Part shown: positions 9,155-17,475 of the stretch, piece after piece
Layout of the letters: each line of letters starts with the position of its first letter
Position numbering within the stretch: the first letter of the stretch is position 1
NCBI RefSeq assembly: GCF_964031165.1
Contig: NZ_OZ035011.1
Location: 533,001 to 597,000, forward strand
DNA: 64,000 nucleotides
From: Rickettsiella endosymbiont of Rhagonycha lignosa
GTDB taxonomy: Bacteria; Pseudomonadota; Gammaproteobacteria; Diplorickettsiales; Diplorickettsiaceae
Reading direction: 5' to 3'
The notes under the pieces: model-generated
Databases searched by the model: none
The model's input: only the letters and a program-made list of their open reading frames with translations
Told to the model about the DNA's origin: nothing
Translations under genes and position numbers: made by a program

Positions 9155-10078
9155 ATGGATTTAATCGAATGCAAGACTAAATTTAAAGATGGATTACTTA
9201 CTAAATCTGATTATATGGATCAGGTATACGACCTCCATTTAAGTCTGTTTAACTTTGCAAAATATATTAAAAATACCGATATTAGCCGGATTGAGATTAA
9301 AAATGAAAATATAGTATTTATTCTAAAAAATGGAATTAAATTGGAGTGTAATTCTCCGGATAAAGGCTCCGCTGCATTTGCAATATTAAGTTTGGAATTT
9401 TATGAAAGAAAAGAAATTAAATTTATATTAAAATTTTTAAAAAAAAATATGATTTTCTTTGATATAGGCGCCAATATAGGATTTCATTCGTTAAATGTGG
9501 CTAAACATGATGAAAGTATTACCATTCATTCATTTGAGCCTATACCTGAAATATTTTTTAATTTAAATAATAATATATTACTTAATGAGATTAAAAATAT
9601 TAATACCTATAATTTTGGTATTTCTAATGAAAATAATAATGCCAGTTTTTATTTTAATCCAAATTCATCAGGTGCTACTTCTTTAAAAAAACTTTTAGAT
9701 TCAAGTAAAGTGAAATTAGTACAGTCTAAAGTGGTAACATTAGACCAGTTCATGATAGACAACCGTATCCAACAGTTAGATTTTATTAAATGTGATGTAG
9801 AAGGAGCCGAAATATTAGTTATACAAGGTGGAATTGATACGATTAGAAAGCAAAAACCTATAATATTTTTAGAGATGTTGAGAAAATGGTCACATAAATT
9901 TAATTACCATCCTAATGACATTATTAAAATATTAACTGATTTAAATTATTGTTGTTTTACAATTAATGAAGAAAATTTATCGATTTTTAACGCTATGGAT
10001 GAAAATACTATAGATACCAATTTCTTTTTTTTGCATGAAGATAAACATATTGAAGAAATAAAAAAATGGGTAATATGA
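9155..10078 (+). CDS. FkbM-family methyltransferase, tandem copy 2
   Basis: 307 aa, alignable end to end with the preceding gene: FFDIGANIGFHSLNVAK, HSFEPIPEIFFNL, LDFIKCDVEGAEILVIQGG, and a C-terminal MDENTIDTNFFFLHEDKH matching MDEETPDINFLFLHKIKH. The two are separated by 42 bases, so they arose by tandem duplication. The sequences have diverged substantially, so they may methylate different positions. Of the two, this one looks closer to the pseudogene at 20615-21510 (for example CDVEGAE and EMLRKWS). It ends one base before the ATG of the GtrB-like gene. Confidence 0.82.
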   Translation: MDLIECKTKFKDGLLTKSDYMDQVYDLHLSLFNFAKYIKNTDISRIEIKNENIVFILKNGIKLECNSPDKGSAAFAILSLEFYERKEIKFILKFLKKNMIFFDIGANIGFHSLNVAKHDESITIHSFEPIPEIFFNLNNNILLNEIKNINTYNFGISNENNNASFYFNPNSSGATSLKKLLDSSKVKLVQSKVVTLDQFMIDNRIQQLDFIKCDVEGAEILVIQGGIDTIRKQKPIIFLEMLRKWSHKFNYHPNDIIKILTDLNYCCFTINEENLSIFNAMDENTIDTNFFFLHEDKHIEEIKKWVI

Positions 10079-10079
10079 C

Positions 10080-11018
10080 ATGAAACTTATTTCAGTCGTT
10101 ACCGCATGTTTTAATGAAGAAAATAATATTTACAATATATATGAGGAAGTAAGAAAAAATTTAACTCAACTGAAACATTATCAATATGAACACATTTTTA
10201 TTGATAATTCATCTACTGATAATACAGTTAAGTTGCTGAAACATATTGCTCAAACTGATAAAAATATAAAAATAATAAAAAACTCTCGAAATTTTGGTTG
10301 GCTAAGGTCCCCATATCATGGCATATTACAAGCAAAGGGTGATGCGATCATATCGATTTCGGCCGACTTACAAGATCCTCCGGAGTTAATTCTAGAGTTT
10401 ATAAAAAGATGGGAAAAAGGGTTTAAGATTGTAGCGGGTATTAAAGAAAGGAGCGACGAATTCTTCATTCTTTTTTATATACGAAAATTATACTATAAAC
10501 TAATCAAACAGTTAAACGACGGAGAGATAATTTGTAATTATACGGGCTTTGGTTTATATGATAAATCTATCATAAACATCCTAAAAACATTTAATGATGT
10601 AAACCCATTTTTTAGAGGTATGATTTCTGAGATTGGATTTGATGTAGCAAAAGTTTCCTATCGACAACCTAAACGTAAAAGCGGTAAATCCAGATTAAAA
10701 TTGTATCGATTATATGATGTGGCAATTTTAGGTATTGTTAATCATTCGAAATTGCCTTTACGTTTAGTCACATTTCTTGGATTGAGCTTATCGAGTGTAA
10801 GTTTACTAATTGTTTTGATACATATATTTTTAAAAATATTTTTATGGAAAAATACTTACTTTAACTTTTCATCGTTATTGATAGGATCTTTTTTATTTTT
10901 TTCATTTCAAATATTATTAATGGGTATATTGGGCGAATACATATTGGCAATTCATACCCAAGTTTTAAATCGACCATTAGTTATAGAAAGTGAACGTACA
11001 AATTTTGTTGAAAATTAA
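10080..11018 (+). CDS. GtrB/DPM1-like polyprenyl-phosphate glycosyltransferase
   Basis: 312 aa. The N-terminal GT2 domain has VVTACFNEENNIY, the IDNSSTDNT nucleotide-binding segment, SADLQDPPELILEF (the DxD-type region typical of GtrB/ArnC/DPM1) and the NFGWLRSPYHGI loop. Two C-terminal membrane segments lie at ~235-260 and ~270-295, ending in GEYILAIHTQVLNRPL. This architecture transfers a sugar to undecaprenyl phosphate at the cytoplasmic face. It would partner with the GtrA-like protein at 6737. A paralogue of the same layout lies at 21507, in the second copy of the module. The sugar is unknown. Confidence 0.82.
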   Translation: MKLISVVTACFNEENNIYNIYEEVRKNLTQLKHYQYEHIFIDNSSTDNTVKLLKHIAQTDKNIKIIKNSRNFGWLRSPYHGILQAKGDAIISISADLQDPPELILEFIKRWEKGFKIVAGIKERSDEFFILFYIRKLYYKLIKQLNDGEIICNYTGFGLYDKSIINILKTFNDVNPFFRGMISEIGFDVAKVSYRQPKRKSGKSRLKLYRLYDVAILGIVNHSKLPLRLVTFLGLSLSSVSLLIVLIHIFLKIFLWKNTYFNFSSLLIGSFLFFSFQILLMGILGEYILAIHTQVLNRPLVIESERTNFVEN

Positions 11019-11088
11019 TATATTAAAATTTAGTTAAATTATTATTCATCATTGATTTTAAATACTGTTTTATTAAAAGGATTTTAAT

Positions 11089-11925
11089 ATGCAACATTTA
11101 GAGAAAAGTATGGTTTTACTGTTAAATGATTTAAAAAAAAATCATAATGTTGAGGGTGTTAAAGCAGAATTTGAAGCAGAAGGTACACGTATTGAAGAAG
11201 CAATGAGATTAAAAGATGTAACGTCTTTAGCAAATCTAGATCTTAATATTAAAATAGGTGGTTGTGAAGCAATTAAAGATATGTTTGATGCTATTAATCT
11301 TGGCGCGCGACGTATTATTGGCCCGATGATTGAAACACCTTATGCACTAGAAAAATATCTTAATGCTTCGCAGGTTGTTTTTAAAAATATTTTAGATTCC
11401 GTAGAACTGTTAATAAATATTGAAACATATACAGCTGCCAAGAATTTTTCAGAAATGCTTAAAGTACCTTCAATACATCTTTTAAATGGAGTAGTTATAG
11501 GTCGCGTGGATATGTGCGGTTCTCTTGGACTAGACCGAGCATATGTTAATAGTCAGGAAATTCTCGAGATAGCTCTAGAAATATCTTTTAAAGCTAAACA
11601 ACAGGGGTTAACTGTGGTTATAGGTGGTGGGGTATCTTTTGACTCACTTAGCTTTTTTAATGCTTTTCCAATCGGAGGTATTGACCGTTTTGAAACACGT
11701 AAAGTAATTTTTAGTTGTCCAAATGCACTTAATAATACAAAAGAAGCGTTTATAAAAGCAGTTGAATTCGAATTACTTTGGTTACAAAATAAAAGTAATC
11801 ATTATATGGCTATCTCTAATGAAGATAAAAAAAGAATTGAAATGATGGAGCAACGCTATAAGTCTTCTATTTCAGAAATTTATAAAAATAAAAAGGAGTA
11901 TTTGACAGAGACAACTTATTCTTAG
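11089..11925 (+). CDS. HpcH/HpaI aldolase/citrate-lyase-like protein
   Basis: 278 aa. It looks like a TIM-barrel HpcH/HpaI member: LNIKIGGCEAIKDMFDA, GPMIETPYALEKY (metal-binding Glu on a barrel strand), LINIETYTAA and HLLNGVVIGRVDMCGSLGL (substrate-loop Asp). Relatives make or break C-C bonds using pyruvate-type donors. The ribosome-binding site AAAAGGA precedes ATG by nine bases. The gene stands first in a tight three-gene set with an SDR and a dehydroquinate-synthase-like gene, so a shared pathway is likely. Its substrate is unknown. It may act in building a carboxyl- or cyclitol-bearing glycan decoration, which is speculation. Confidence 0.65.
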   Translation: MQHLEKSMVLLLNDLKKNHNVEGVKAEFEAEGTRIEEAMRLKDVTSLANLDLNIKIGGCEAIKDMFDAINLGARRIIGPMIETPYALEKYLNASQVVFKNILDSVELLINIETYTAAKNFSEMLKVPSIHLLNGVVIGRVDMCGSLGLDRAYVNSQEILEIALEISFKAKQQGLTVVIGGGVSFDSLSFFNAFPIGGIDRFETRKVIFSCPNALNNTKEAFIKAVEFELLWLQNKSNHYMAISNEDKKRIEMMEQRYKSSISEIYKNKKEYLTETTYS

Positions 11926-11947
11926 TTAAATTAAAAGGACTTAGTAA

Positions 11948-12616
11948 TTGCGAACTTTATTTATTACAGGTGGTAATGGAGAAATTGGTCAGGCGATTCT
12001 CTATAAATTTAAGCAAGATCATCATCTTATTAATCCAACAAGAATTGAAATGGACTTGCTAAACATGGATTCTGTTGATACTTATCTTAATACTTTATCT
12101 GATATTGATATATTCATTCATTGTGCAGGCATTAATGAGCCTAAAGAAATTTCGAATATTTTAATAGAAGATCTAAATAAAACATTAACTATAAATGCAA
12201 TTTCATTTTATAAAATTGTTAATCATTTGATCAAATATTCAAAATTAAAAGAAAATGCTTATATATTAGCTATTTCATCAATTTATGGGTTTCTATCTAG
12301 AAAAAAAAGATTTTCTTATTCAAGTTCTAAACATTGTCTTAATGGAATGGTTAAAAGTTTAGCAATCGAACTAGGTGAAAAAAATATAAAGGTTAATTCA
12401 ATTTCTCCAGGTTTTGTTGATACTGAATTAACAAGGACCAATAATTCATTAGAAAAAATAAAATCTTTTATATCAAAAATTCCTTTAGGTCGCCTAGCCA
12501 ATTCAGAAGATATCGCGGAAGTAGCTTATTTTATATGTTCACTATCCAATCGGTATATAACTGGTCAACAAATAGTTATTGATGGAGGTTATACTGCTGG
12601 AGGCTTTGAAGAATAA
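11948..12616 (+). CDS. Short-chain dehydrogenase/reductase
   Basis: 222 aa starting at TTG, with AAGGA nine bases upstream. Classical SDR features are present: NAD(P) motif FITGGNGEIGQAI at residues 5-17, FIHCAG at ~59-64, AISSIYGF with the catalytic Ser, YSSSKHCLNG (YxxxK) and VNSISPGFVDTEL. The C-terminal YITGQQIVIDGGYTAGG is typical of FabG-like SDRs. The stop overlaps the ATG of the next gene (TAATG), so the two are translationally coupled. It presumably oxidises or reduces an intermediate shared with the HpcH-like and cyclase-like neighbours. The substrate is not determinable. Confidence 0.85.
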   Translation: MRTLFITGGNGEIGQAILYKFKQDHHLINPTRIEMDLLNMDSVDTYLNTLSDIDIFIHCAGINEPKEISNILIEDLNKTLTINAISFYKIVNHLIKYSKLKENAYILAISSIYGFLSRKKRFSYSSSKHCLNGMVKSLAIELGEKNIKVNSISPGFVDTELTRTNNSLEKIKSFISKIPLGRLANSEDIAEVAYFICSLSNRYITGQQIVIDGGYTAGGFEE

Positions 12617-13668
12617 TGGAAAACTATATTGAGATAATCTCCAAAAGTAAAAAATATAAGGTTACTTTTATAAATGAAATTGATGAACTAGTTTATGAAT
12701 TTAATAATTTTAAAGAAGCAGTTATTATTGTTGATAACTATATTTTAAAAAAATATAGTTATCTTTTTAAAAAGATAAATCCGGACTTTTCAATTATTTC
12801 CTTAGAAGCTACTGAACAAGCTAAGACCTTATCGCAAGTTGAGTTATTGTTAAAATCATTGCAGGAAAACAATGTTACTAAATCGACGACTATTTTAGCT
12901 ATTGGAGGAGGTATTATTCAAGATATTACGATTTTTATTTCTCATATCTATTATCGCGGTTTAGATATTCATTTTTTTCCAACAACGCTTTTATCAATGT
13001 GTGATAGTTGTATTGGTTCTAAATGTGGATTAAATTTTAATGGTTTTAAAAATCAATTAGGAGTTTTTCATCCTCCGAATAAAGTTATTATTTGGCTTGG
13101 ATTTTTACAAAGCCTATCAACCGAAGCGTTATATTCAGGTTACGGTGAAATACTTAAATTGATGTTGATATCTGGAAAGAAAAATATTCTAGAGCTAAAA
13201 TTTAATTTTTCGGAATCATTAGAAGATTTATATAATTATATTTATCAATCCCTAATTATTAAAAAAAAGTTTATTGAAAAAGATGAATATGATCGAGGTA
13301 TAAGACGGTTGTTAAATTACGGACATACCTTTGGTCACGCTTTAGAACTGGCTAGTAACTATGTTATTCCTCATGGTATTGCTGTCGCTCGAGGTATGGA
13401 TATTGTTAATTACACTTCTTTAAAATTGGGATTTATGTCTGATCAGGTTTATGAAAGTATTCATAATGTGATAAAAAATATTTTTTTTTCTAATTATTCT
13501 TTAGATTTCTGTTTTGACGATCTAATTAAAAATGTTAATAGAGACAAAAAGATTTATAAAGGAATCCTTAATTTAGTTCTTCTTAAAAGCCCAGGAAATT
13601 TATTTTTGCATCCTGTAGAAAGTAATAAATTAAATAATATTGTTTTTGATTATCTCCAGTTAATTTAA
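12616..13668 (+). CDS. 3-dehydroquinate-synthase-like sugar phosphate cyclase
   Basis: 350 aa, the length of AroB. It keeps the family motifs: AIGGGIIQD (NAD site), FPTTLLSMCDSCIGSK, GFKNQLGVFHPP, GYGEILKL, NYGHTFGHALE (metal His) and HGIAVARGM (metal His). AroB itself normally reads DSSVGGKTGIN and GLAEVIK, so this is a divergent member and may be a dedicated sugar-phosphate cyclase rather than the shikimate enzyme. Its position at the end of an HpcH-SDR cassette inside an LPS locus favours a role in a cyclitol or carbasugar-like component. The product is unknown. The gene ends exactly where the convergent ThDP-enzyme gene ends. Confidence 0.75.
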   Translation: MENYIEIISKSKKYKVTFINEIDELVYEFNNFKEAVIIVDNYILKKYSYLFKKINPDFSIISLEATEQAKTLSQVELLLKSLQENNVTKSTTILAIGGGIIQDITIFISHIYYRGLDIHFFPTTLLSMCDSCIGSKCGLNFNGFKNQLGVFHPPNKVIIWLGFLQSLSTEALYSGYGEILKLMLISGKKNILELKFNFSESLEDLYNYIYQSLIIKKKFIEKDEYDRGIRRLLNYGHTFGHALELASNYVIPHGIAVARGMDIVNYTSLKLGFMSDQVYESIHNVIKNIFFSNYSLDFCFDDLIKNVNRDKKIYKGILNLVLLKSPGNLFLHPVESNKLNNIVFDYLQLI

Positions 13669-15495
13669 TTAACACGATTCTGTTTCAGGTATTAAATTGA
13701 TTAGCATATTTTCTGCTAATTCATCGGAACTTAAAAAAGGAGCTAAGTCTTCTAAGGGCTTAGAAATTATTTTTCCATTAATTAGCCTTTTTGAAGAAGC
13801 TTTTGGGGAAAAATTTTGTTTTTGAGTCAAAAAAATTTCACAAATGCTTGGCGAATGAGAGTGTAGAGAAAGTTCTATAGTCTTACTTAAATCAATATGT
13901 TTATCACAACAAAAATAAGGTATTCCATAAGCTGCTGAAATTTTTTTAAAATCTGGAAAGCCTAGACCACTTTCTTCACCACAACCAATAGTTTTTTTTC
14001 CAAAAAAATTATTTTGTGTTTGACGTATCGAATGGTAGCCACCATTATTTAAAATAAATATTTTGATAGGATATTGATTAAAGACTATAGTAGCTAATTC
14101 TTGCAGGTTTTGTTGAATACTACCATCGCCGGTGATACAAATGATTTTTTTCTTATTAGAACCAATATAGGCGCCAATAGCTGCGGGCAGATCATATCCC
14201 ATTGAGGCACAACCTGAATTAGTATAAAGACGTTGTCCTTTTTTAATAATCATGGCTTGAAATGAAGTAACACAAGCAGTACCATTTCCTGTGACAATAA
14301 TTTGATTTTTTTTTAGCTTTTCACTTAAAACATGCATGAAACAGTAAGGGTTAATCTTTGATTTAAGTTTCCAATATTCAGGTAAAACCACGGGATATTT
14401 TTTTTGACGAAATTTACACCAACTTAGCCATTCTTTTTTTTCTGAAATTGAGACATGTTCAATTTGTTGCTGTAATTTGTCTAGAAATTGCGCTAAGTCA
14501 CATTCTATGCGTAAATCAATTTTTAAAGTTGGCTTGATCATTTCGAGCGGATCGATATCCACCATTATTTTAAATGCTTCCCGTGCAAAACTTTCCCAGT
14601 TATAGCCTATTTGTCTTATATTGAGTCGGGAACCTAAAACAATTAGTAAATCAGAATTTTGTACTGAAAAATTGCCACCTCTGTCTCCAATGCTTCCTGG
14701 CCTTCCCACATAATATTTATTATCATTGTTAATAAGATCATGTGCGTTCCAAGCTGTGGTGACAGGTATTTTTAATAACTTAATGAGTGATAAAAACTTT
14801 TGATGAGCATTTGCTAGTCTTATACCATTTCCCGCAATGATAATAGGCCTTTGAGCCATTTGTAGTTTATTTATCAGTTGCTCTATTTGATTATTTAATA
14901 GATTTGTATTGATTTTTTTTTCTTCTGGATAGAAGGAACGCATGTCCTTTTCTTCAATATAAGTGCCTTGAATATTTATAGGAATATCTAACCAGACAGG
15001 TCCGGGTCTACCTTCTGTTGCAATATAAACTGCTTTTTGTAATTGATATTTAATTTCGTCGGCATCAGTAATCATTACCGCATATTTAGTAAAGGAACTT
15101 ACTGACTTTATAACATCACATTCTTGATCGCCGAGTTGTCGTAAATTTAATCCACTGCTTTGTACTGTAGTCTTATATGAAACTTGCCCGGATATAACCA
15201 ACATTGGAAGGGAATCAGTCCAAGCTCCAAATACTCCGTTGAAAGCATTTATTCCTCCTGGGCCGGTCGTAACATTTACAACAGCTATCTTATTAGTAAG
15301 GCGCGCATAACTTTCTGCAGCCATAGCAGATGCTTGTTCATGGTGATTAAAGATTATTTGTAGATTTGGATGTTTTCCCAAAGAATCGTTTAGGTGCATA
15401 GCACCACCACCAGTTAACATAAAAACATGACGAATACCCCAATTAGCGAGAGTATTGGCTATAAAATCCGTTACCTTAATTAGATTATTGTTCAT
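13669..15495 (-). CDS. Acetolactate-synthase-like ThDP-dependent enzyme (copy 1)
   Basis: 608 aa from ATG 15495 (MNNNLIKVTDF); an upstream in-frame Met would add 21 unaligned residues inside the preceding gene. It has the ThDP PYR-domain glutamate in HHEQ (E53), a central Rossmann-type domain, and the Mg-binding motif ITGDGSIQQN with NNGGYHSIRQT. The C-terminal PLEDLAPFLSSDELAENM matches the paralogue at 17476. In LPS loci such enzymes include YerE, which adds a two-carbon unit from pyruvate to CDP-4-keto-3,6-dideoxyglucose in yersiniose synthesis. That reaction fits the RfbF/RfbG/dehydratase context, but remains inference. It overlaps the upstream PLP-enzyme gene by 11 bases, so both form one operon. 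Confidence 0.78.
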   Translation of the reverse strand: MNNNLIKVTDFIANTLANWGIRHVFMLTGGGAMHLNDSLGKHPNLQIIFNHHEQASAMAAESYARLTNKIAVVNVTTGPGGINAFNGVFGAWTDSLPMLVISGQVSYKTTVQSSGLNLRQLGDQECDVIKSVSSFTKYAVMITDADEIKYQLQKAVYIATEGRPGPVWLDIPINIQGTYIEEKDMRSFYPEEKKINTNLLNNQIEQLINKLQMAQRPIIIAGNGIRLANAHQKFLSLIKLLKIPVTTAWNAHDLINNDNKYYVGRPGSIGDRGGNFSVQNSDLLIVLGSRLNIRQIGYNWESFAREAFKIMVDIDPLEMIKPTLKIDLRIECDLAQFLDKLQQQIEHVSISEKKEWLSWCKFRQKKYPVVLPEYWKLKSKINPYCFMHVLSEKLKKNQIIVTGNGTACVTSFQAMIIKKGQRLYTNSGCASMGYDLPAAIGAYIGSNKKKIICITGDGSIQQNLQELATIVFNQYPIKIFILNNGGYHSIRQTQNNFFGKKTIGCGEESGLGFPDFKKISAAYGIPYFCCDKHIDLSKTIELSLHSHSPSICEIFLTQKQNFSPKASSKRLINGKIISKPLEDLAPFLSSDELAENMLINLIPETESC

Positions 15496-16729
15496 ATTCA
15501 CAAGAAAGCTTTTTATGGGTAGCGCTGATATGATGTGTAAATAATTTAAAAGAATCATGAATATGTTGGATCATTTCTGTGGTTAATCCATGATGAACAG
15601 CGATTAAAATTCCACCACGCATGATCTGATCGGCATAGGTATAGCCTTGGGCATTTTTTTTATGTTTAATAGCATTAAATCCAGGTTGCCTTAAAATGTT
15701 TCCTGTAAAAACAGTTCGTGTTTGGATATTCTTCTTTTCTAAGAAAATTTGCATTTGCGTACGCGTAAAAGGGGCGTTATCCTTAATTGTAAGTGGGAAA
15801 GCGAGCCAACCAGTGATTGAATTAATAAGTTGCTTTGGTAATATAAACCAATCTTCATAGGCAGAGAAAAAATCGTAGTGCTGCTTAAAATTGTGTTCTC
15901 TTAATTTTATATTTTTTTTAAGTTTGTTCAATTGGACTAAACCGAAGGCAGCACCTAACTCAGAAGGTTCAAAATTGTAGCCAATGGCCTCAAAAATAAA
16001 TTTCGAATCATATTGAATTGTATCAATAGTATTATTGAAACGATGCTCAATGTTTTCGGATTCAATAAATAACGATGAACTTCTTCCCCAGCTACGTAAT
16101 AATTTAGCCCGACTAGCCAGATTTTCATCATTAAGGCATAACATGCCACCATTACCTGCACAATTTATAACATGAGACCCATAAAAACTAGTTGTACTGA
16201 TATCTGTAAAGCGCCCGCTAGCATATCCATTGAAAGTTGCACCTAAGGTATCAGCCGAATCTTCTATAAGAATTAAATTATAGTTATCAGCAATTTCCTT
16301 TATTTGTTGCCAATCTGGCAAATTACCTAAAAGATTTGGAATCATCATTGCCTTTGTTTTTTTTGTAATTAGTGCAAGAATTTGATTGGTGTCAATATTG
16401 TAGGTTCCAGGACAGACGTCAGCAAACACAGGGATTAGTTTATTGCGTATTAGAGGTGCAACAGTAGTAGAGAAAGTTAAGATAGGTGTAATAACTTCTG
16501 AATTTTCAGGGAGTCCCAAAATCTCAATAGCTAAGTAATTAGCTGAAGAGCCAGAATTTAGCATAACTCCAAATTTTTTATCAAATAAACAGGCTACTTT
16601 TTGTTCCATTTCTGAAACATGCTTTCCCATTTGCGTTGAAGTTTTTAATACATTAATAACAGCAGCAATTTCTTCTTCACCATGAACAGTCATCCCATAA
16701 GGTACACGTAACAATCTAGTATCATCCAT
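15485..16729 (-). CDS. DegT/RfbH/ColD-like PLP sugar 3-dehydratase (His in place of PLP lysine)
   Basis: 414 aa of the DegT/DnrJ/EryC1/StrS fold: NSGSSANYLAIEIL near residue 58, the PLP-binding IEDSADTLGA and SFYGSHVINCAGNGGM. H186 occupies the position of the Schiff-base lysine, as in RfbH/DdhC and ColD, which remove the 3-hydroxyl instead of aminating. RfbH has four cysteines for a 2Fe-2S cluster after RDWGRD; here the corresponding RSWGRSSSLFIESENIEHRF has none, so the enzyme may work like ColD without a separate reductase. It would act on CDP-4-keto-6-deoxyglucose. It is divergent from the ThDP gene at 17476. A stub of a second copy lies at 24016-24048. Confidence 0.8.
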   Translation of the reverse strand: MDDTRLLRVPYGMTVHGEEEIAAVINVLKTSTQMGKHVSEMEQKVACLFDKKFGVMLNSGSSANYLAIEILGLPENSEVITPILTFSTTVAPLIRNKLIPVFADVCPGTYNIDTNQILALITKKTKAMMIPNLLGNLPDWQQIKEIADNYNLILIEDSADTLGATFNGYASGRFTDISTTSFYGSHVINCAGNGGMLCLNDENLASRAKLLRSWGRSSSLFIESENIEHRFNNTIDTIQYDSKFIFEAIGYNFEPSELGAAFGLVQLNKLKKNIKLREHNFKQHYDFFSAYEDWFILPKQLINSITGWLAFPLTIKDNAPFTRTQMQIFLEKKNIQTRTVFTGNILRQPGFNAIKHKKNAQGYTYADQIMRGGILIAVHHGLTTEMIQHIHDSFKLFTHHISATHKKLSCEYEQ

Positions 16730-17475
16730 ATGTATTTTCCATTAAGTAAGCCTAATTCTGCTACATAGATAATTGAAAGGCAATATTTAATTGTTGAGTC
16801 ATAATAACCATAAATTTTTATACTTTAAAATTTAATAAGAATCATAATAGTTTAGATATTTTATATTGAGCCTTAGAGATGAAGCGAATAGCATAGTAGC
16901 TACCAAATTCTATTTGTTTTGTACGTTTGTACACAAAGTCAAAATCAGTCCATAATTCTTTAGCAGGAAATGCTTTATCAATAAGCCAGCCAGAACGATG
17001 AAGTGTTGCTGCAGTTAAATTTAGAAATTTTCTTTTATATGGAAGAGGTATAAATAATTGGCAGTTCCATGCATTGCATTCCAATCTGTAGGAGGCCTAA
17101 CATTCACTAGATTAAAATTCTGATTTACCACTTTAACAGTGTTTCTCACAATATTTTTATCTATATGAATAGTTAAGGGATATTATTGGCTATAGTACAC
17201 TACCTTTAAGTTTAGTTTTATTTTTTGGAATGATTTGTTCAGGTATAAGTTTTTTATATGCATTTTGATTAGATATTCCGATGATTATGGACCAAACACT
17301 TGAAGGACCTTATTTTTTATGGTAAAAAATGTGGTAGACTCTTGAAAAACTGCTTTTGACTTCTTCTTTTTCAGTATGTTTCGTACTTAGTTTATTCATT
17401 GAGCATTAATTTAGAATTAGTTGTTTTAATAATTAGCGATAGAAAATAATTTAAACTATATTCGGAAAGGAATTC
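16730..17475. other. Divergent intergenic region with a decayed minus-strand gene
   Basis: 746 bases between the divergent PLP-dehydratase and ThDP genes. The bases just left of 16790 resemble those upstream of the dehydratase stub at 24049-24100. A decayed minus-strand reading frame (16842-17182) fills the middle. The right 200 bases show no recognisable signal apart from AAGGAA before the 17476 start. Confidence 0.5.
16842..17182 (-). pseudogene. Frameshifted remnant of an unidentified gene
   Basis: Two overlapping minus-strand frames together look protein-coding: an upstream part with TIHIDKNIVRNTVKVVNQNF and RPPTDWNAMHGTANYLYLFH, then after a frame change RKFLNLTAATLHRSGWLIDK, KELWTDFDFVYKRTK and GSYYAIRFISK up to a stop. 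No start codon with a ribosome-binding site is seen, and an in-frame stop precedes the first part. I do not recognise the family. Confidence 0.4.

Noticed and set aside
11089-11925. Citrate lyase beta subunit (CitE) proper
   Set aside because: No citrate-lyase partner genes (citD, citF, citC) nearby and an LPS setting; kept as a general HpcH/HpaI-like protein.
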